Shown: positions 25,791 through 33,489 of the stretch, piece after piece
Layout: each line of letters opens with the position of its first letter
How positions within the stretch are numbered: the first letter of the stretch is position 1
Assembly (NCBI RefSeq): GCF_001940565.1
Contig: NZ_LTDM01000002.1
Span: 1 to 64,000, forward strand
Direction of reading: 5' to 3'
Source: Tissierella creatinophila DSM 6911
GTDB lineage: Bacteria; Bacillota; Clostridia; Tissierellales; Tissierellaceae
Length of the DNA: 64,000 nucleotides
Position numbers and translations under genes: made by a program
The notes under the pieces: model-generated
Databases searched by the model: none
What the model was told of the DNA's origin: nothing
The model's input: only the letters and a program-made list of their open reading frames with translations

Positions 25791-27172
25791 TGATAAAAAA
25801 AGATTTGCAAACAATAGAAAAACTTTCAGAAGGAAATGGACTTTTAGAGAAGTTTTATAAAATTAAAATTTCTGGAGTTTCCACTGACACTAGAGAAATA
25901 GTAGATGGAAATCTATTTGTTCCTCTTGTAGGAGAAAATTTTGATGGGCATAAGTTTTTAGATAAAGCCATAGAAAATGGTGCTGTAGCTTGTCTTTGGC
26001 AAAAAGATATTCCCCTGCCCGATATAGACTTTCCATTTATATTAGTTAACGATACTTTAAAGGGAATACAAACTCTAGCTAAAAACTATAGAAACTCTTT
26101 AAAAGATATAAAGATTATAGGTATAACAGGGAGCAATGGCAAGACATCCACTAAGGATATTATGGATGGTATCCTCTCTACTAAATACAAAACTCAAAAG
26201 ACTATGGGAAACTTAAATAACCATATAGGCGTTCCTCTTACTCTTCTTTCACTGGATGAAGATACAGAAGTTGGTATAGTGGAAATGGGTACAGATGGAT
26301 TTGGTCAGATAGAAGTTATTACAAATTTAGCTCATCCTGATATGGCTTTGATCACTAATATAGGTGCATCTCATTTAGACTTGCTAGAGACAGTGGAAAA
26401 TGTGGCCCGTGCTAAATTTGAAATACTAGATGGATTAAAAAAAGATGGACTATTTATATATAATAATGATGATAAAACAATTGAAAAGGTTATAAAAGAA
26501 TACAATATAAAACAGAGGATTCTAAACTTCGGTCAAAAAGATTCTAGCGACTTTAAAGTAGAATTACTAGAAGAGGGAATGGACGGGATTAAGTTTAGTA
26601 TAAAGGAAAATAATGAACTTCATAAACTCCATATACCTATGATAGGTCGTCACAATATATATAATGCTGCTGTATGCATCATAGTAGCTAGAGAATTAGG
26701 CATATCGTATGAGGATATACAAAAGGGATTATATAATATTAATGCAACCCAAATGAGAAATGAAATTATAGAAAGAGAAAATTTCACCATATTAAACGAT
26801 GCATATAAATCCAATCCCGATAGTCTATTAGCTGCATTAGATACACTATATAGTATTGATGGATATAAGCATAAGGCCGTTGTACTTGGAGATATGCTTG
26901 ATTTAGGTGAAGATATAGTCAAACTTCATAGAGAAGTAGGTTCCAAGATAGATTCTACTAAAGTAGAAAAAATATTTACTATAGGTGAATTAGGAAAACA
27001 TATAGGTGAGGCAGCTAAGAGCAACTTTAAAGAAAAGAATATCTATCACTCTGAAACTAAAGAAGATTTAGAGGCTTCTATCTTACAAAATATAGAAAAA
27101 GATACTTTGATATTAATAAAAGCATCTAGGGCTGTAGCATTAGAAGATGTTATAAAAAAATTGATAAAATAG
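25790..27172 (+). CDS. murF: UDP-N-acetylmuramoyl-tripeptide--D-alanyl-D-alanine ligase
   Basis: 460 aa. Mur ligase with the N-terminal uridine-binding region SGVSTDTREIVDGNLFVPL, the P-loop GITGSNGKTSTKD (about residues 112-124), the central-domain EMGTDGFGQIE and NIGASHLDLL, and a C-terminal domain with LNDAYKSNPDSLLAAL and VLGDMLDLG. It adds D-Ala-D-Ala to the muramyl tripeptide in the cytoplasm. Directly coupled to ddl. Confidence 0.96.
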   Translation: MIKKDLQTIEKLSEGNGLLEKFYKIKISGVSTDTREIVDGNLFVPLVGENFDGHKFLDKAIENGAVACLWQKDIPLPDIDFPFILVNDTLKGIQTLAKNYRNSLKDIKIIGITGSNGKTSTKDIMDGILSTKYKTQKTMGNLNNHIGVPLTLLSLDEDTEVGIVEMGTDGFGQIEVITNLAHPDMALITNIGASHLDLLETVENVARAKFEILDGLKKDGLFIYNNDDKTIEKVIKEYNIKQRILNFGQKDSSDFKVELLEEGMDGIKFSIKENNELHKLHIPMIGRHNIYNAAVCIIVARELGISYEDIQKGLYNINATQMRNEIIERENFTILNDAYKSNPDSLLAALDTLYSIDGYKHKAVVLGDMLDLGEDIVKLHREVGSKIDSTKVEKIFTIGELGKHIGEAAKSNFKEKNIYHSETKEDLEASILQNIEKDTLILIKASRAVALEDVIKKLIK

Positions 27173-27220
27173 TAGTTTTAGATATATTATCTCTCAATCA
27201 AACAATAAAAATATATCCTA

Positions 27221-27259
27221 AAAAAACTGGCTTCTATATTTTATAGAAGCCAGTTTTTT
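27221..27259. terminator. Terminator after murF
   Basis: A perfect 18-bp stem (27221-27238 with 27242-27259, core ACTGGCTTCTATA), then a T-run. It can also stop transcription of the convergent gene ending at 27344. Confidence 0.85.
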
Positions 27260-27343
27260 TAAAAACCATTTACTATTTCATAAAGTAAATTTAGTAGCCT
27301 CATATTATACTATTAAATTTATGCTTAAACTTAAAAAACTTAT

Positions 27344-27778
27344 TTAGCTTAAATCTATATAAATTGTTTCATCCTTACCATCTTCCATATCTATTGATCC
27401 ATTCTCACTCTTCCACTTTTTATAAGTTTCTAGTTCATCTTTTATCTTTTTTATTACGTAGGCTAATACCAATATATCATCTACATATTTTAATGGTATA
27501 AACTTAGGTATAATACTTATCGGGCTTAAAATATATAAAAACCCTACAACTATTATAGTTAAACTCTCTTTAGATAAATCTTTATAATCTCCATTTTTCC
27601 AGTCTATAAGCATTTCTATTGTGAGTTTTAAATCAGATCCAACTGTTTCAAATATTTTACTATCTTTTATCTTTTCACTAAACTCATCTATAAGTTGCCC
27701 TAACTTTTCATTATCATCATAAAAGGTTTTAGCTCTCTCGCTGAATTCATTTTTTATTTCTTCAAAGTCGATTTTCAA
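27344..27778 (-). CDS. YkvA-family membrane protein (DUF1232)
   Basis: 144 aa from TTG 27778, preceded by GGGGTG. The DUF1232 core is LYILSPISIIPKFIPLKYVDDILVLAYVIK, a hydrophobic hairpin with the conserved P-x-D-x-x-P-x-x-x-x-D-D pattern slightly altered (P-I-S-I-I-P). The N-terminal 60 residues are charged and helical. Function unknown; members are often in general stress regulons. A second DUF1232 gene lies at 40981. A GGGTAA box with upstream GATTAA precedes it. Confidence 0.75.
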   Translation of the reverse strand: MKIDFEEIKNEFSERAKTFYDDNEKLGQLIDEFSEKIKDSKIFETVGSDLKLTIEMLIDWKNGDYKDLSKESLTIIVVGFLYILSPISIIPKFIPLKYVDDILVLAYVIKKIKDELETYKKWKSENGSIDMEDGKDETIYIDLS

Positions 27779-27818
27779 TTTGTCACCCCATTTTATTTTA
27801 TTTTATTTTATTAATAAT

Positions 27819-27843
27819 TTACCCGTACAACTTATATTTAATC
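27819..27843 (-). promoter_or_regulatory. Possible SigB-type promoter of the DUF1232 gene (weak)
   Basis: On the minus strand GATTAA (27843-27838), 13-bp spacer, GGGTAA (27824-27819). One mismatch in each box to GTTTAA...GGGTAT. AT-rich background makes chance matches possible. Confidence 0.3.
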
Positions 27844-27851
27844 CTTAAAAC

Positions 27852-28664
27852 TTACTTTAGTTCCATGATCGCAGCAAGACTTCCTGTCTTTTTATTATCT
27901 CCTCTGTGAGAGAAAAATATGTCTTTATTGCATTTTGTACATATATTACTTACTGTTATATTTTCCTCTAAGACACCCATCTCTATAAACTGATCTTTAT
28001 TTAAAGCCCATAGATCAAGCATAAATTTCCCATTATCTTTTTTATAAAAATAATCTTTTGCATTTGCAAATTTTTCATTTATTACTTCTATAACTTCTTC
28101 TCCAACTTCAAAACAGCATTTACCAATGGAGGGTCCTATTCCTATAAGTATATCATTTGGATTTGTACCATAAGTTTTTATCATCTTTTTAAGAGTTTTT
28201 TGACCTATTTTACTTACAGTTCCTTTCCATCCAGCATGAGTAAGACCTATAGCTTTATTTACTGGATCTAAGAAAAAAAGAGGTACGCAGTCTGCATAAA
28301 AGGTAACTAGTGCTACCTTTCTTTTATTTGTTATAAAACCATCTGTATCTACTATATCTGTTTCTCTGGTTAGCCCCTTTCCCCTATCTTCTTCATCTAC
28401 TTCCATTATATTATCTTTATGAACTTGATGTGTCAAAACTAAGTTTTCTATATTTATTCCTAAACTTTTAGTAAATATTTTATAATTGTTTAATATATTC
28501 TCTCGTGTATCTTTCTTTTTAACCCCTAAATTTAAACTATTTAAATTTCCAGTACTAACTCCTCCAAGTCTTGTTGAAAAACCATGTTTTACAAGATCAG
28601 TTTTCTCAAAAGATTCTATAGTATAGTAAACTAAATTGTTATCTTCATTTTTTATAAACGGCAA
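27852..28664 (-). CDS. pgeF: Peptidoglycan editing factor PgeF (laccase-domain, YlmD/YfiH family)
   Basis: About 270 aa from TTG 28664, chosen because GAGGTGG lies 5 nt upstream; an in-frame GTG at 28673 is inside that site. Conserved residues: GFSTRLGGVSTG, LTHQVHKDNI (His), FYADCVPLFFLD (Cys), LTHAGWKGT (His), and GPSIGKCCFEVG. These match the Cys/His active site of the family, which hydrolyses misincorporated muramyl intermediates and has been reported to act on purine nucleosides. Cytoplasmic, single gene. The family call is firm; the physiological substrate is less so. Confidence 0.9.
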   Translation of the reverse strand: MPFIKNEDNNLVYYTIESFEKTDLVKHGFSTRLGGVSTGNLNSLNLGVKKKDTRENILNNYKIFTKSLGINIENLVLTHQVHKDNIMEVDEEDRGKGLTRETDIVDTDGFITNKRKVALVTFYADCVPLFFLDPVNKAIGLTHAGWKGTVSKIGQKTLKKMIKTYGTNPNDILIGIGPSIGKCCFEVGEEVIEVINEKFANAKDYFYKKDNGKFMLDLWALNKDQFIEMGVLEENITVSNICTKCNKDIFFSHRGDNKKTGSLAAIMELK

Positions 28665-28744
28665 AAATACCACCTCATTTAATTAATATTTGTATTTAAT
28701 TATATCATACAATAAAAGACAAATAGAATAAATCTACATTTTTT

Positions 28745-28769
28745 GATTATATTAGTTATCCTTGGGTAA
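28745..28769 (+). promoter_or_regulatory. Possible SigB-type promoter of the CsbD-like gene (weak)
   Basis: GATTAT (28745-28750), 13-bp spacer, GGGTAA (28764-28769). The -10 is close to GGGTAT; the -35 has two mismatches. CsbD genes in Bacillus are SigB-controlled, which gives the match some weight. Confidence 0.35.
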
Positions 28770-28819
28770 GTTATATAATAAGAAACTTTCAAAATAAAAT
28801 TTATAGGAGGCTATTACTA

Positions 28820-29017
28820 ATGAATAAAGATATTTTTGAAGGAAACTGGAAACAATTTAAAGGAAAGGCTAAGAAAAACTGGGGAAAACTTACAGATGAT
28901 GATCTAGATGTAGTAGAAGGAAATTCTGATATATTAGCTGGAAAAATTCAAGAAAGATATGGCATTACAAAAGATGAAGCTAAAAAACAAATTGATGAGT
29001 ATAAGTGGAATGACTAA
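28820..29017 (+). CDS. CsbD-family stress protein
   Basis: 65 aa, a typical CsbD length. Contains the family pattern GNWKQFKGKAKKNWGKLTDD and LAGKIQERYGITKDEAKKQI. Small, hydrophilic, cytoplasmic. CsbD proteins accumulate in general stress and stationary phase; their biochemical action is unknown. ATAGGAGG precedes the ATG and a strong terminator follows, so it is a monocistronic gene. Confidence 0.92.
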   Translation: MNKDIFEGNWKQFKGKAKKNWGKLTDDDLDVVEGNSDILAGKIQERYGITKDEAKKQIDEYKWND

Positions 29018-29038
29018 AAAGTTTCTTTTAATATAGTA

Positions 29039-29077
29039 TATAGAAAAAGCACTTCATTTTGAAGTGCTTTTTCTATA
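29039..29077. terminator. Terminator between the CsbD gene and the efflux permease gene
   Basis: A 17-bp perfect stem (29039-29055 with 29061-29077, core AAAAAGCACTTC) with a 5-nt loop, between convergent genes. Confidence 0.85.
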
Positions 29078-29091
29078 TTTATAATCTTAAA

Positions 29092-30264
29092 CTATAATGT
29101 TCTAAGAGCATCAATAGGGTTTAGTTTACTCGCTTTTCTTGCTGGTGCATATCCAAAGACTATCCCTACAACAGATGAAAATCCAATCGCTATAAATATA
29201 GTCATAGCAGAAACTGAAAAAGGATATCCTATAGTTTTTGCAGCTACATATGCTATTAAAAGTCCCAATAAAAGACCAAATAATCCACCAAATAGAGATA
29301 GAAATATCGATTCCAATATAAATTGTAATTGTATTCTATTGGGCTCGGCACCTAGTGCTTTTCTAAGACCTATTTCTGATGTTCTCTCAGTTACTGAGAC
29401 TAGCATCATATTCATTATGCCAATTCCACCTACTAAAAGAGAAATAGATGCTATCCCTGCAAGTAAAAGTGTCATAAGTCCAGTAATATCATCTATAGCG
29501 TCTATAATATCCTCAAAATTAAATACGAAATAAGCATTGTCTTTATAATTAAACGCTCTATTTAAAATTAATTTTATATCTTCAATAATTTCATCTGATT
29601 TAGAACTATCCTTCATATATATATCTGCTTCATTTATATTTCTAGTACTAAGTGTGGTTATGGCAGTAGTATAAGGTATGAATATAGAATCATTATTTGA
29701 TGAAAAATCAAACTCACTACCTGGCTTTAAAGTTCCTATTACTTTAAAACTTAAACCATTTATCTTTATATCTTTACCTATAGGGTTCTGATTTAAAAAT
29801 ATGTCTCTATTTATGCCACTTCCCAATACAGCAACTTTGGTTTTTCTTTCTAAATCTAAAGGATTAAACCCTCTTCCAAAATTTATATCTTCACTGCTTT
29901 CTTCAAAAAATATATTATTTCTCCCCTTTATATCTATATCTTTCATAGCCATTCCATTAGCAGCTATAGATACTTTGCTGGTAATGGTAGGAGAGACTCC
30001 CTTTATATTGTCTATCTGGCTTAAACTTTCTAAATCTTTATCATTTAATCCTTTCTTTAATGGTGTTCCTGGTGCTTGTATTGTTATAGTATTTGCTCCA
30101 AGACTTGAAACCTGATTTGTAACCTCATCTGTAGCCCCTTGTACAATAGTTATAAGAGATATTATTGAGGCTACACCTATTACAATTCCTAGAACAGTTA
30201 AAAAAGATCTAACTTTATTGCTTATTATATTATCCCATGACATTTTTATACTATCTTTTATCAT
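29092..30264 (-). CDS. MacB-type ABC transporter permease (FtsX domain)
   Basis: 390 aa from ATG 30264 (GCGGTG 6 nt upstream; a GTG at 30273 is inside that site). One N-terminal membrane helix (KVRSFLTVLGIVIGVASII), a large extracytoplasmic MacB_PCD domain with LKPGSEFDFSSNNDSIFIPY, then three C-terminal helices of the FtsX domain including SVTERTSEIGLRKALGAEP and AYAPARKASKLNPIDAL. Works with the ATPase and adaptor encoded just upstream. Such tripartite systems export peptides, antibiotics or lipoproteins. Substrate unknown. Overlaps the ATPase gene by 14 nt. Confidence 0.92.
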   Translation of the reverse strand: MIKDSIKMSWDNIISNKVRSFLTVLGIVIGVASIISLITIVQGATDEVTNQVSSLGANTITIQAPGTPLKKGLNDKDLESLSQIDNIKGVSPTITSKVSIAANGMAMKDIDIKGRNNIFFEESSEDINFGRGFNPLDLERKTKVAVLGSGINRDIFLNQNPIGKDIKINGLSFKVIGTLKPGSEFDFSSNNDSIFIPYTTAITTLSTRNINEADIYMKDSSKSDEIIEDIKLILNRAFNYKDNAYFVFNFEDIIDAIDDITGLMTLLLAGIASISLLVGGIGIMNMMLVSVTERTSEIGLRKALGAEPNRIQLQFILESIFLSLFGGLFGLLLGLLIAYVAAKTIGYPFSVSAMTIFIAIGFSSVVGIVFGYAPARKASKLNPIDALRTL

Positions 30265-30946
30265 AGAATTCACCGCTTTCTGTTATCTTCCCGTCAACTA
30301 TATTTAGTATTCTATCACCATATTGAGCTATACTTTTATCATGAGTTATCATGATTATAGTTCTGCCTTCTTTATTTAATTCCTTAAATAATTCTAAAAT
30401 CTTTATACCTGTTTCTTGATCTAAAGCTCCGGTAGGTTCGTCAGCTAATAGTATAGACGGTTCGGTTGATATAGCACGAGCTATAGCAACTCTTTGTTGC
30501 TGACCTCCAGATAATTGAGTAGGTAGATTATTAGCCTTATCTCCTAGCCCTACTTTTGAAAGTATTTCCCTGGAAATTTCTTTTCTTCTATTTAAATTTA
30601 CACCTGCATAAATCAATGGTAGTTCTACATTTTTAGCAGCTGTCAGTTTAGGAAGTAATTGAAATGATTGAAATATAAAACCTATCTCTTTATTTCTTAT
30701 ATTTGCAAGTTCTTTTTCATTTAGTCCAGCTACTTTCTTATCTGATAAGATATATTCTCCCTTAGTTGGAGTATCTAAACATCCTATTATATTCATAAGA
30801 GTTGATTTTCCAGAGCCCGATGGCCCTAAAATAGTGACAAATTCTCCAGTATTTATAGATATACTGACATTATCTAGTGCAACTACTTTTTCAGACCCCA
30901 TCTCATAGATCTTAGTAATATTTTTCATATCAAGTATTTTACTCAT
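30251..30946 (-). CDS. MacB/LolD-type ABC transporter ATP-binding protein
   Basis: 231 aa, single ABC domain. Walker A LGPSGSGKSTLMNIIG (about residues 39-54), signature LSGGQQQRVAIARA, Walker B ILLADEPTGALD, and the switch His in IIMITHDKS. Energises the permease encoded downstream. Overlaps the adaptor gene by 8 nt and the permease gene by 14 nt, consistent with tight translational coupling in one operon. Confidence 0.95.
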   Translation of the reverse strand: MSKILDMKNITKIYEMGSEKVVALDNVSISINTGEFVTILGPSGSGKSTLMNIIGCLDTPTKGEYILSDKKVAGLNEKELANIRNKEIGFIFQSFQLLPKLTAAKNVELPLIYAGVNLNRRKEISREILSKVGLGDKANNLPTQLSGGQQQRVAIARAISTEPSILLADEPTGALDQETGIKILELFKELNKEGRTIIMITHDKSIAQYGDRILNIVDGKITESGEFYDKR

Positions 30947-31817
30947 CCTTGTTCACCTCAGAGTCATCTGAACGCCTTACTCCTTCAGGTGGTCCAAAGT
31001 TATTGGTTTCTACTTTAGGTATAAATACTTTATCTCCTATTTCAAGTCCTGATTTTATTTCTACATTTACACCATCAGTAATCCCAATTTCTATTTCTTT
31101 TTCTTTTACACTTTTATCTTTCTTTATATTTACATAAGGGGTGTTGTCATTTCTAAATTCTATAGAATTCATGGGCAATATTTTAGTATTATTTGATTCT
31201 TCATTTAACACTTTAGCTTCAGCACTCATTCCTACTCTTATACCCTCTTCACTCTCTACTGATATCAAAGTTTCAAAAAATGTCACACCATTCATATATA
31301 CTCCCTGCTTTGAAATATCAACTATTTCACCTTTAAATATTTTATCCAGTGCGTTTACTGTTACTTCTACTTTAGTTCCTACTTTTATTGAATTTAAATC
31401 ATATTCATCTACTTTTACTTTTAATTCTAACTCATTATAGTCAACTATTTCGATTATCTCAGTTCCAGGAGATATCTGAGCATTTTCTTCTACCCCTATC
31501 TTAGAAATTTCTCCAGATATATCAGCTTTTACATTTTGCCCAGTTGAGCTTTTATATATTACATCTCCTTTTTCTACCTTTTCACCCTTTTCTACTAAAA
31601 ACTCACTTACTTGAAGAGGTAGTTCTGCAAATATAGTGCTTTTATTCTTAGCTTCAATGCTTCCTGAGAAGTTATAGTAAGTAGATATATCTCCCTCTTT
31701 TACTTCGATTTCTTCCCCTTGTATCTCTTTGTTGCCAGTAAGTCTGAAAATTAAAAACATAGCTAAAGCAACAATTGCAATTCCTATAACCCATTTTGAC
31801 ACATTCTTTTTATTCAA
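30939..31817 (-). CDS. Efflux periplasmic-adaptor-like (HlyD/MacA) subunit
   Basis: 292 aa from TTG 31817, chosen for the GGAGG 7 nt upstream; the open frame extends 22 codons further without a ribosome site. One N-terminal membrane anchor (VIGIAIVALAMFLIF), then a lipoyl/barrel-sandwich region (VSEFLVEKGEKVEKGDVIY, ADISGEISKIGVEENAQISP) and beta-barrel domains (VKVDEYDLNSIKVGTKVEV). The C-terminus ends with a charged tail. Gram-positive adaptors of this type link the MacB-like permease to substrates outside the membrane. Confidence 0.88.
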   Translation of the reverse strand: MNKKNVSKWVIGIAIVALAMFLIFRLTGNKEIQGEEIEVKEGDISTYYNFSGSIEAKNKSTIFAELPLQVSEFLVEKGEKVEKGDVIYKSSTGQNVKADISGEISKIGVEENAQISPGTEIIEIVDYNELELKVKVDEYDLNSIKVGTKVEVTVNALDKIFKGEIVDISKQGVYMNGVTFFETLISVESEEGIRVGMSAEAKVLNEESNNTKILPMNSIEFRNDNTPYVNIKKDKSVKEKEIEIGITDGVNVEIKSGLEIGDKVFIPKVETNNFGPPEGVRRSDDSEVNKDE

Positions 31818-31890
31818 CTTTTTTTCCTCCAATTTTTCCAATTCTATAAACTTTTGAAACCATAGAAAAACAAAATCATTCAAATACCTT

Positions 31891-32784
31891 TTATTTTTCT
31901 ATCATCCTTATCCTTTTGCTCTTCTTATCCTTCATAGATAGAAGTGTTGCATTTACTTCTGCACCTAATACTATTACTATGCTACTCATATAAAGCCATA
32001 TTAAAAACACTATGACTCCTCCAAGACTTCCATAAGTTTTAGAATAACTTCCAAAATTACTTACATAGAATGAAAATGTAATTGATAATACAATCCAAAG
32101 CAAACTTGCAAATATAGCACCCGGAATACTCTCTGAAAACTTTATCTCTATGCCTTCTTTTACAGATGGGGAATATTTATAAAGTATAGTAATTGACAAA
32201 ACCATAAAAACTAATGGAATTAAAAACTTTAATATCTTCCATATGATAACTGTTGGCCATGTATAAGAAATAAATAAAGCATTAAATATGACTTCACCAA
32301 ATATTAAAACAGTAAAAGCAATTATAAGAATTAAAAATAATCCTATTGTAAATAATATAGATAGACCTCTAAGTTTTATATATGGTCTATCTTCATCTAA
32401 ATCAAGAGCTCTATTTACTGCTTTCATAACAGCCATAACTCCATTTGAAGAAGACCAAATACTTCCTATAGCACCAAATGATAAAAGTGCAATGCTTCCA
32501 TCTTTTATTATATTATTTATAAGATCATATAATAGTTTACCTGTTTCTCCTGGCAATGGTGATAAAAGCTTTTGAAGTACATTTACATCAGCAAGTGGAG
32601 TAAATTGTAGTATACTTAAAAAAAATATAATAAAAGGAAATATAGCCAAAGTTAAATAATAAGCTAACTGGGCTCCAATTGCTGTTACCCCATCGTCATC
32701 GAATCTAAATAGAAGTTGTTCAATGAAGATAATCCACTTTTTATCTCCATATTTTTTACGTAGTTTATCCATAATTTTATCCAT
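31891..32784 (-). CDS. YihY/BrkB-family inner membrane protein
   Basis: 297 aa with about six membrane segments. Conserved features: DDGVTAIGAQLAYYLTLAIF at the start of the membrane region, FGAIGSIWSSSNGVMAVMKA, and GSLGGVIVFLIWLYMSSIV near the end. The family was once called ribonuclease BN in error; its function in the membrane is unknown. It lies 74 nt upstream of the efflux adaptor start and may be co-transcribed with the efflux operon. Confidence 0.9.
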   Translation of the reverse strand: MDKIMDKLRKKYGDKKWIIFIEQLLFRFDDDGVTAIGAQLAYYLTLAIFPFIIFFLSILQFTPLADVNVLQKLLSPLPGETGKLLYDLINNIIKDGSIALLSFGAIGSIWSSSNGVMAVMKAVNRALDLDEDRPYIKLRGLSILFTIGLFLILIIAFTVLIFGEVIFNALFISYTWPTVIIWKILKFLIPLVFMVLSITILYKYSPSVKEGIEIKFSESIPGAIFASLLWIVLSITFSFYVSNFGSYSKTYGSLGGVIVFLIWLYMSSIVIVLGAEVNATLLSMKDKKSKRIRMIEK

Positions 32785-32853
32785 AAAATCACCACCTAAT
32801 TTATTTTATTATAAATCTTATACCCCTATAAGGATTTTCTTATTCATATCTAT

Positions 32854-32879
32854 GCTTAATAACAAGTTCATAAGGGTAT
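32854..32879 (+). promoter_or_regulatory. SigB-type promoter candidate of the YflT-like gene
   Basis: GCTTAA (32854-32859), 14-bp spacer, GGGTAT (32874-32879). The -10 matches the SigB consensus exactly and the -35 has one mismatch. It lies 38 bp before the start codon of a gene whose Bacillus relatives are SigB-dependent. The best of the four such boxes found here. Confidence 0.45.
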
Positions 32880-32916
32880 ATTTATAATAATTCATAAATA
32901 GAAAGGGGCTTTAAAT

Positions 32917-33351
32917 ATGATGGAAAACAAAGTAGAACTTTTTGATAATGAACTTGAGGTTATAAAGAGAATAGATGATTTAAAAAGAGAAGGATATGAA
33001 GAAGATGATATGTATATAATAGTAGATGATGATGAAGAAATTTCAATGCTAAAGGGTTACACAGGCGTTATGATAAAACAAGAAGATGATTCGCTATTTG
33101 ATAGATTTAAAAGTTTTTTAAAAGGAAATGATTCTGTAATAGATGCTTTTAATAAAATGGATTTAGATGAAAAATATAGAGATGATTGTTATGAAGAAGT
33201 ACAAAATGGAAAAATACTTCTTATGGTAAATAAAAATTATGAGAGTAAATTTGAACTAACTGAAGATGGGCTCATTATCCCAACAGAAAATTTAGAATCT
33301 GAAGTATTACGAGAGGATTTTCAAACTCAAGACGATTTACACGATAAGTAG
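32917..33351 (+). CDS. General stress protein, YflT/GSP17M family
   Basis: 144 aa, acidic, soluble. The N-terminal half fits the heat-induced stress protein YflT family: KVELFDNELEVIKRIDDLKR followed by GYEEDDMYIIVDDDEEI, and a later GKILLMVNKNYE. The C-terminus is a less conserved acidic tail. Function unknown; relatives are induced by heat, salt and ethanol. AAAGGGG precedes the ATG. Monocistronic with a hairpin terminator. Confidence 0.8.
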   Translation: MMENKVELFDNELEVIKRIDDLKREGYEEDDMYIIVDDDEEISMLKGYTGVMIKQEDDSLFDRFKSFLKGNDSVIDAFNKMDLDEKYRDDCYEEVQNGKILLMVNKNYESKFELTEDGLIIPTENLESEVLREDFQTQDDLHDK

Positions 33352-33364
33352 AAAAGTATTCCAA

Positions 33365-33410
33365 GGATGCTCTTTTCTTAGTTTCGTTTTAGAAAAAGAA
33401 GAGAGCATCT
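33365..33410 (+). terminator. Terminator of the YflT-like gene
   Basis: A 15-bp nearly perfect stem (33365-33379 with 33396-33410, ends GGATGCTCT and AGAGCATCT) with a 16-nt loop. Confidence 0.7.
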
Positions 33411-33489
33411 TATATTGTCTATTAAACAAAATAGTATATAATAATAGGTATTCATTGGAAATTTAATTAAACAAACAGGAGGTAATAAT

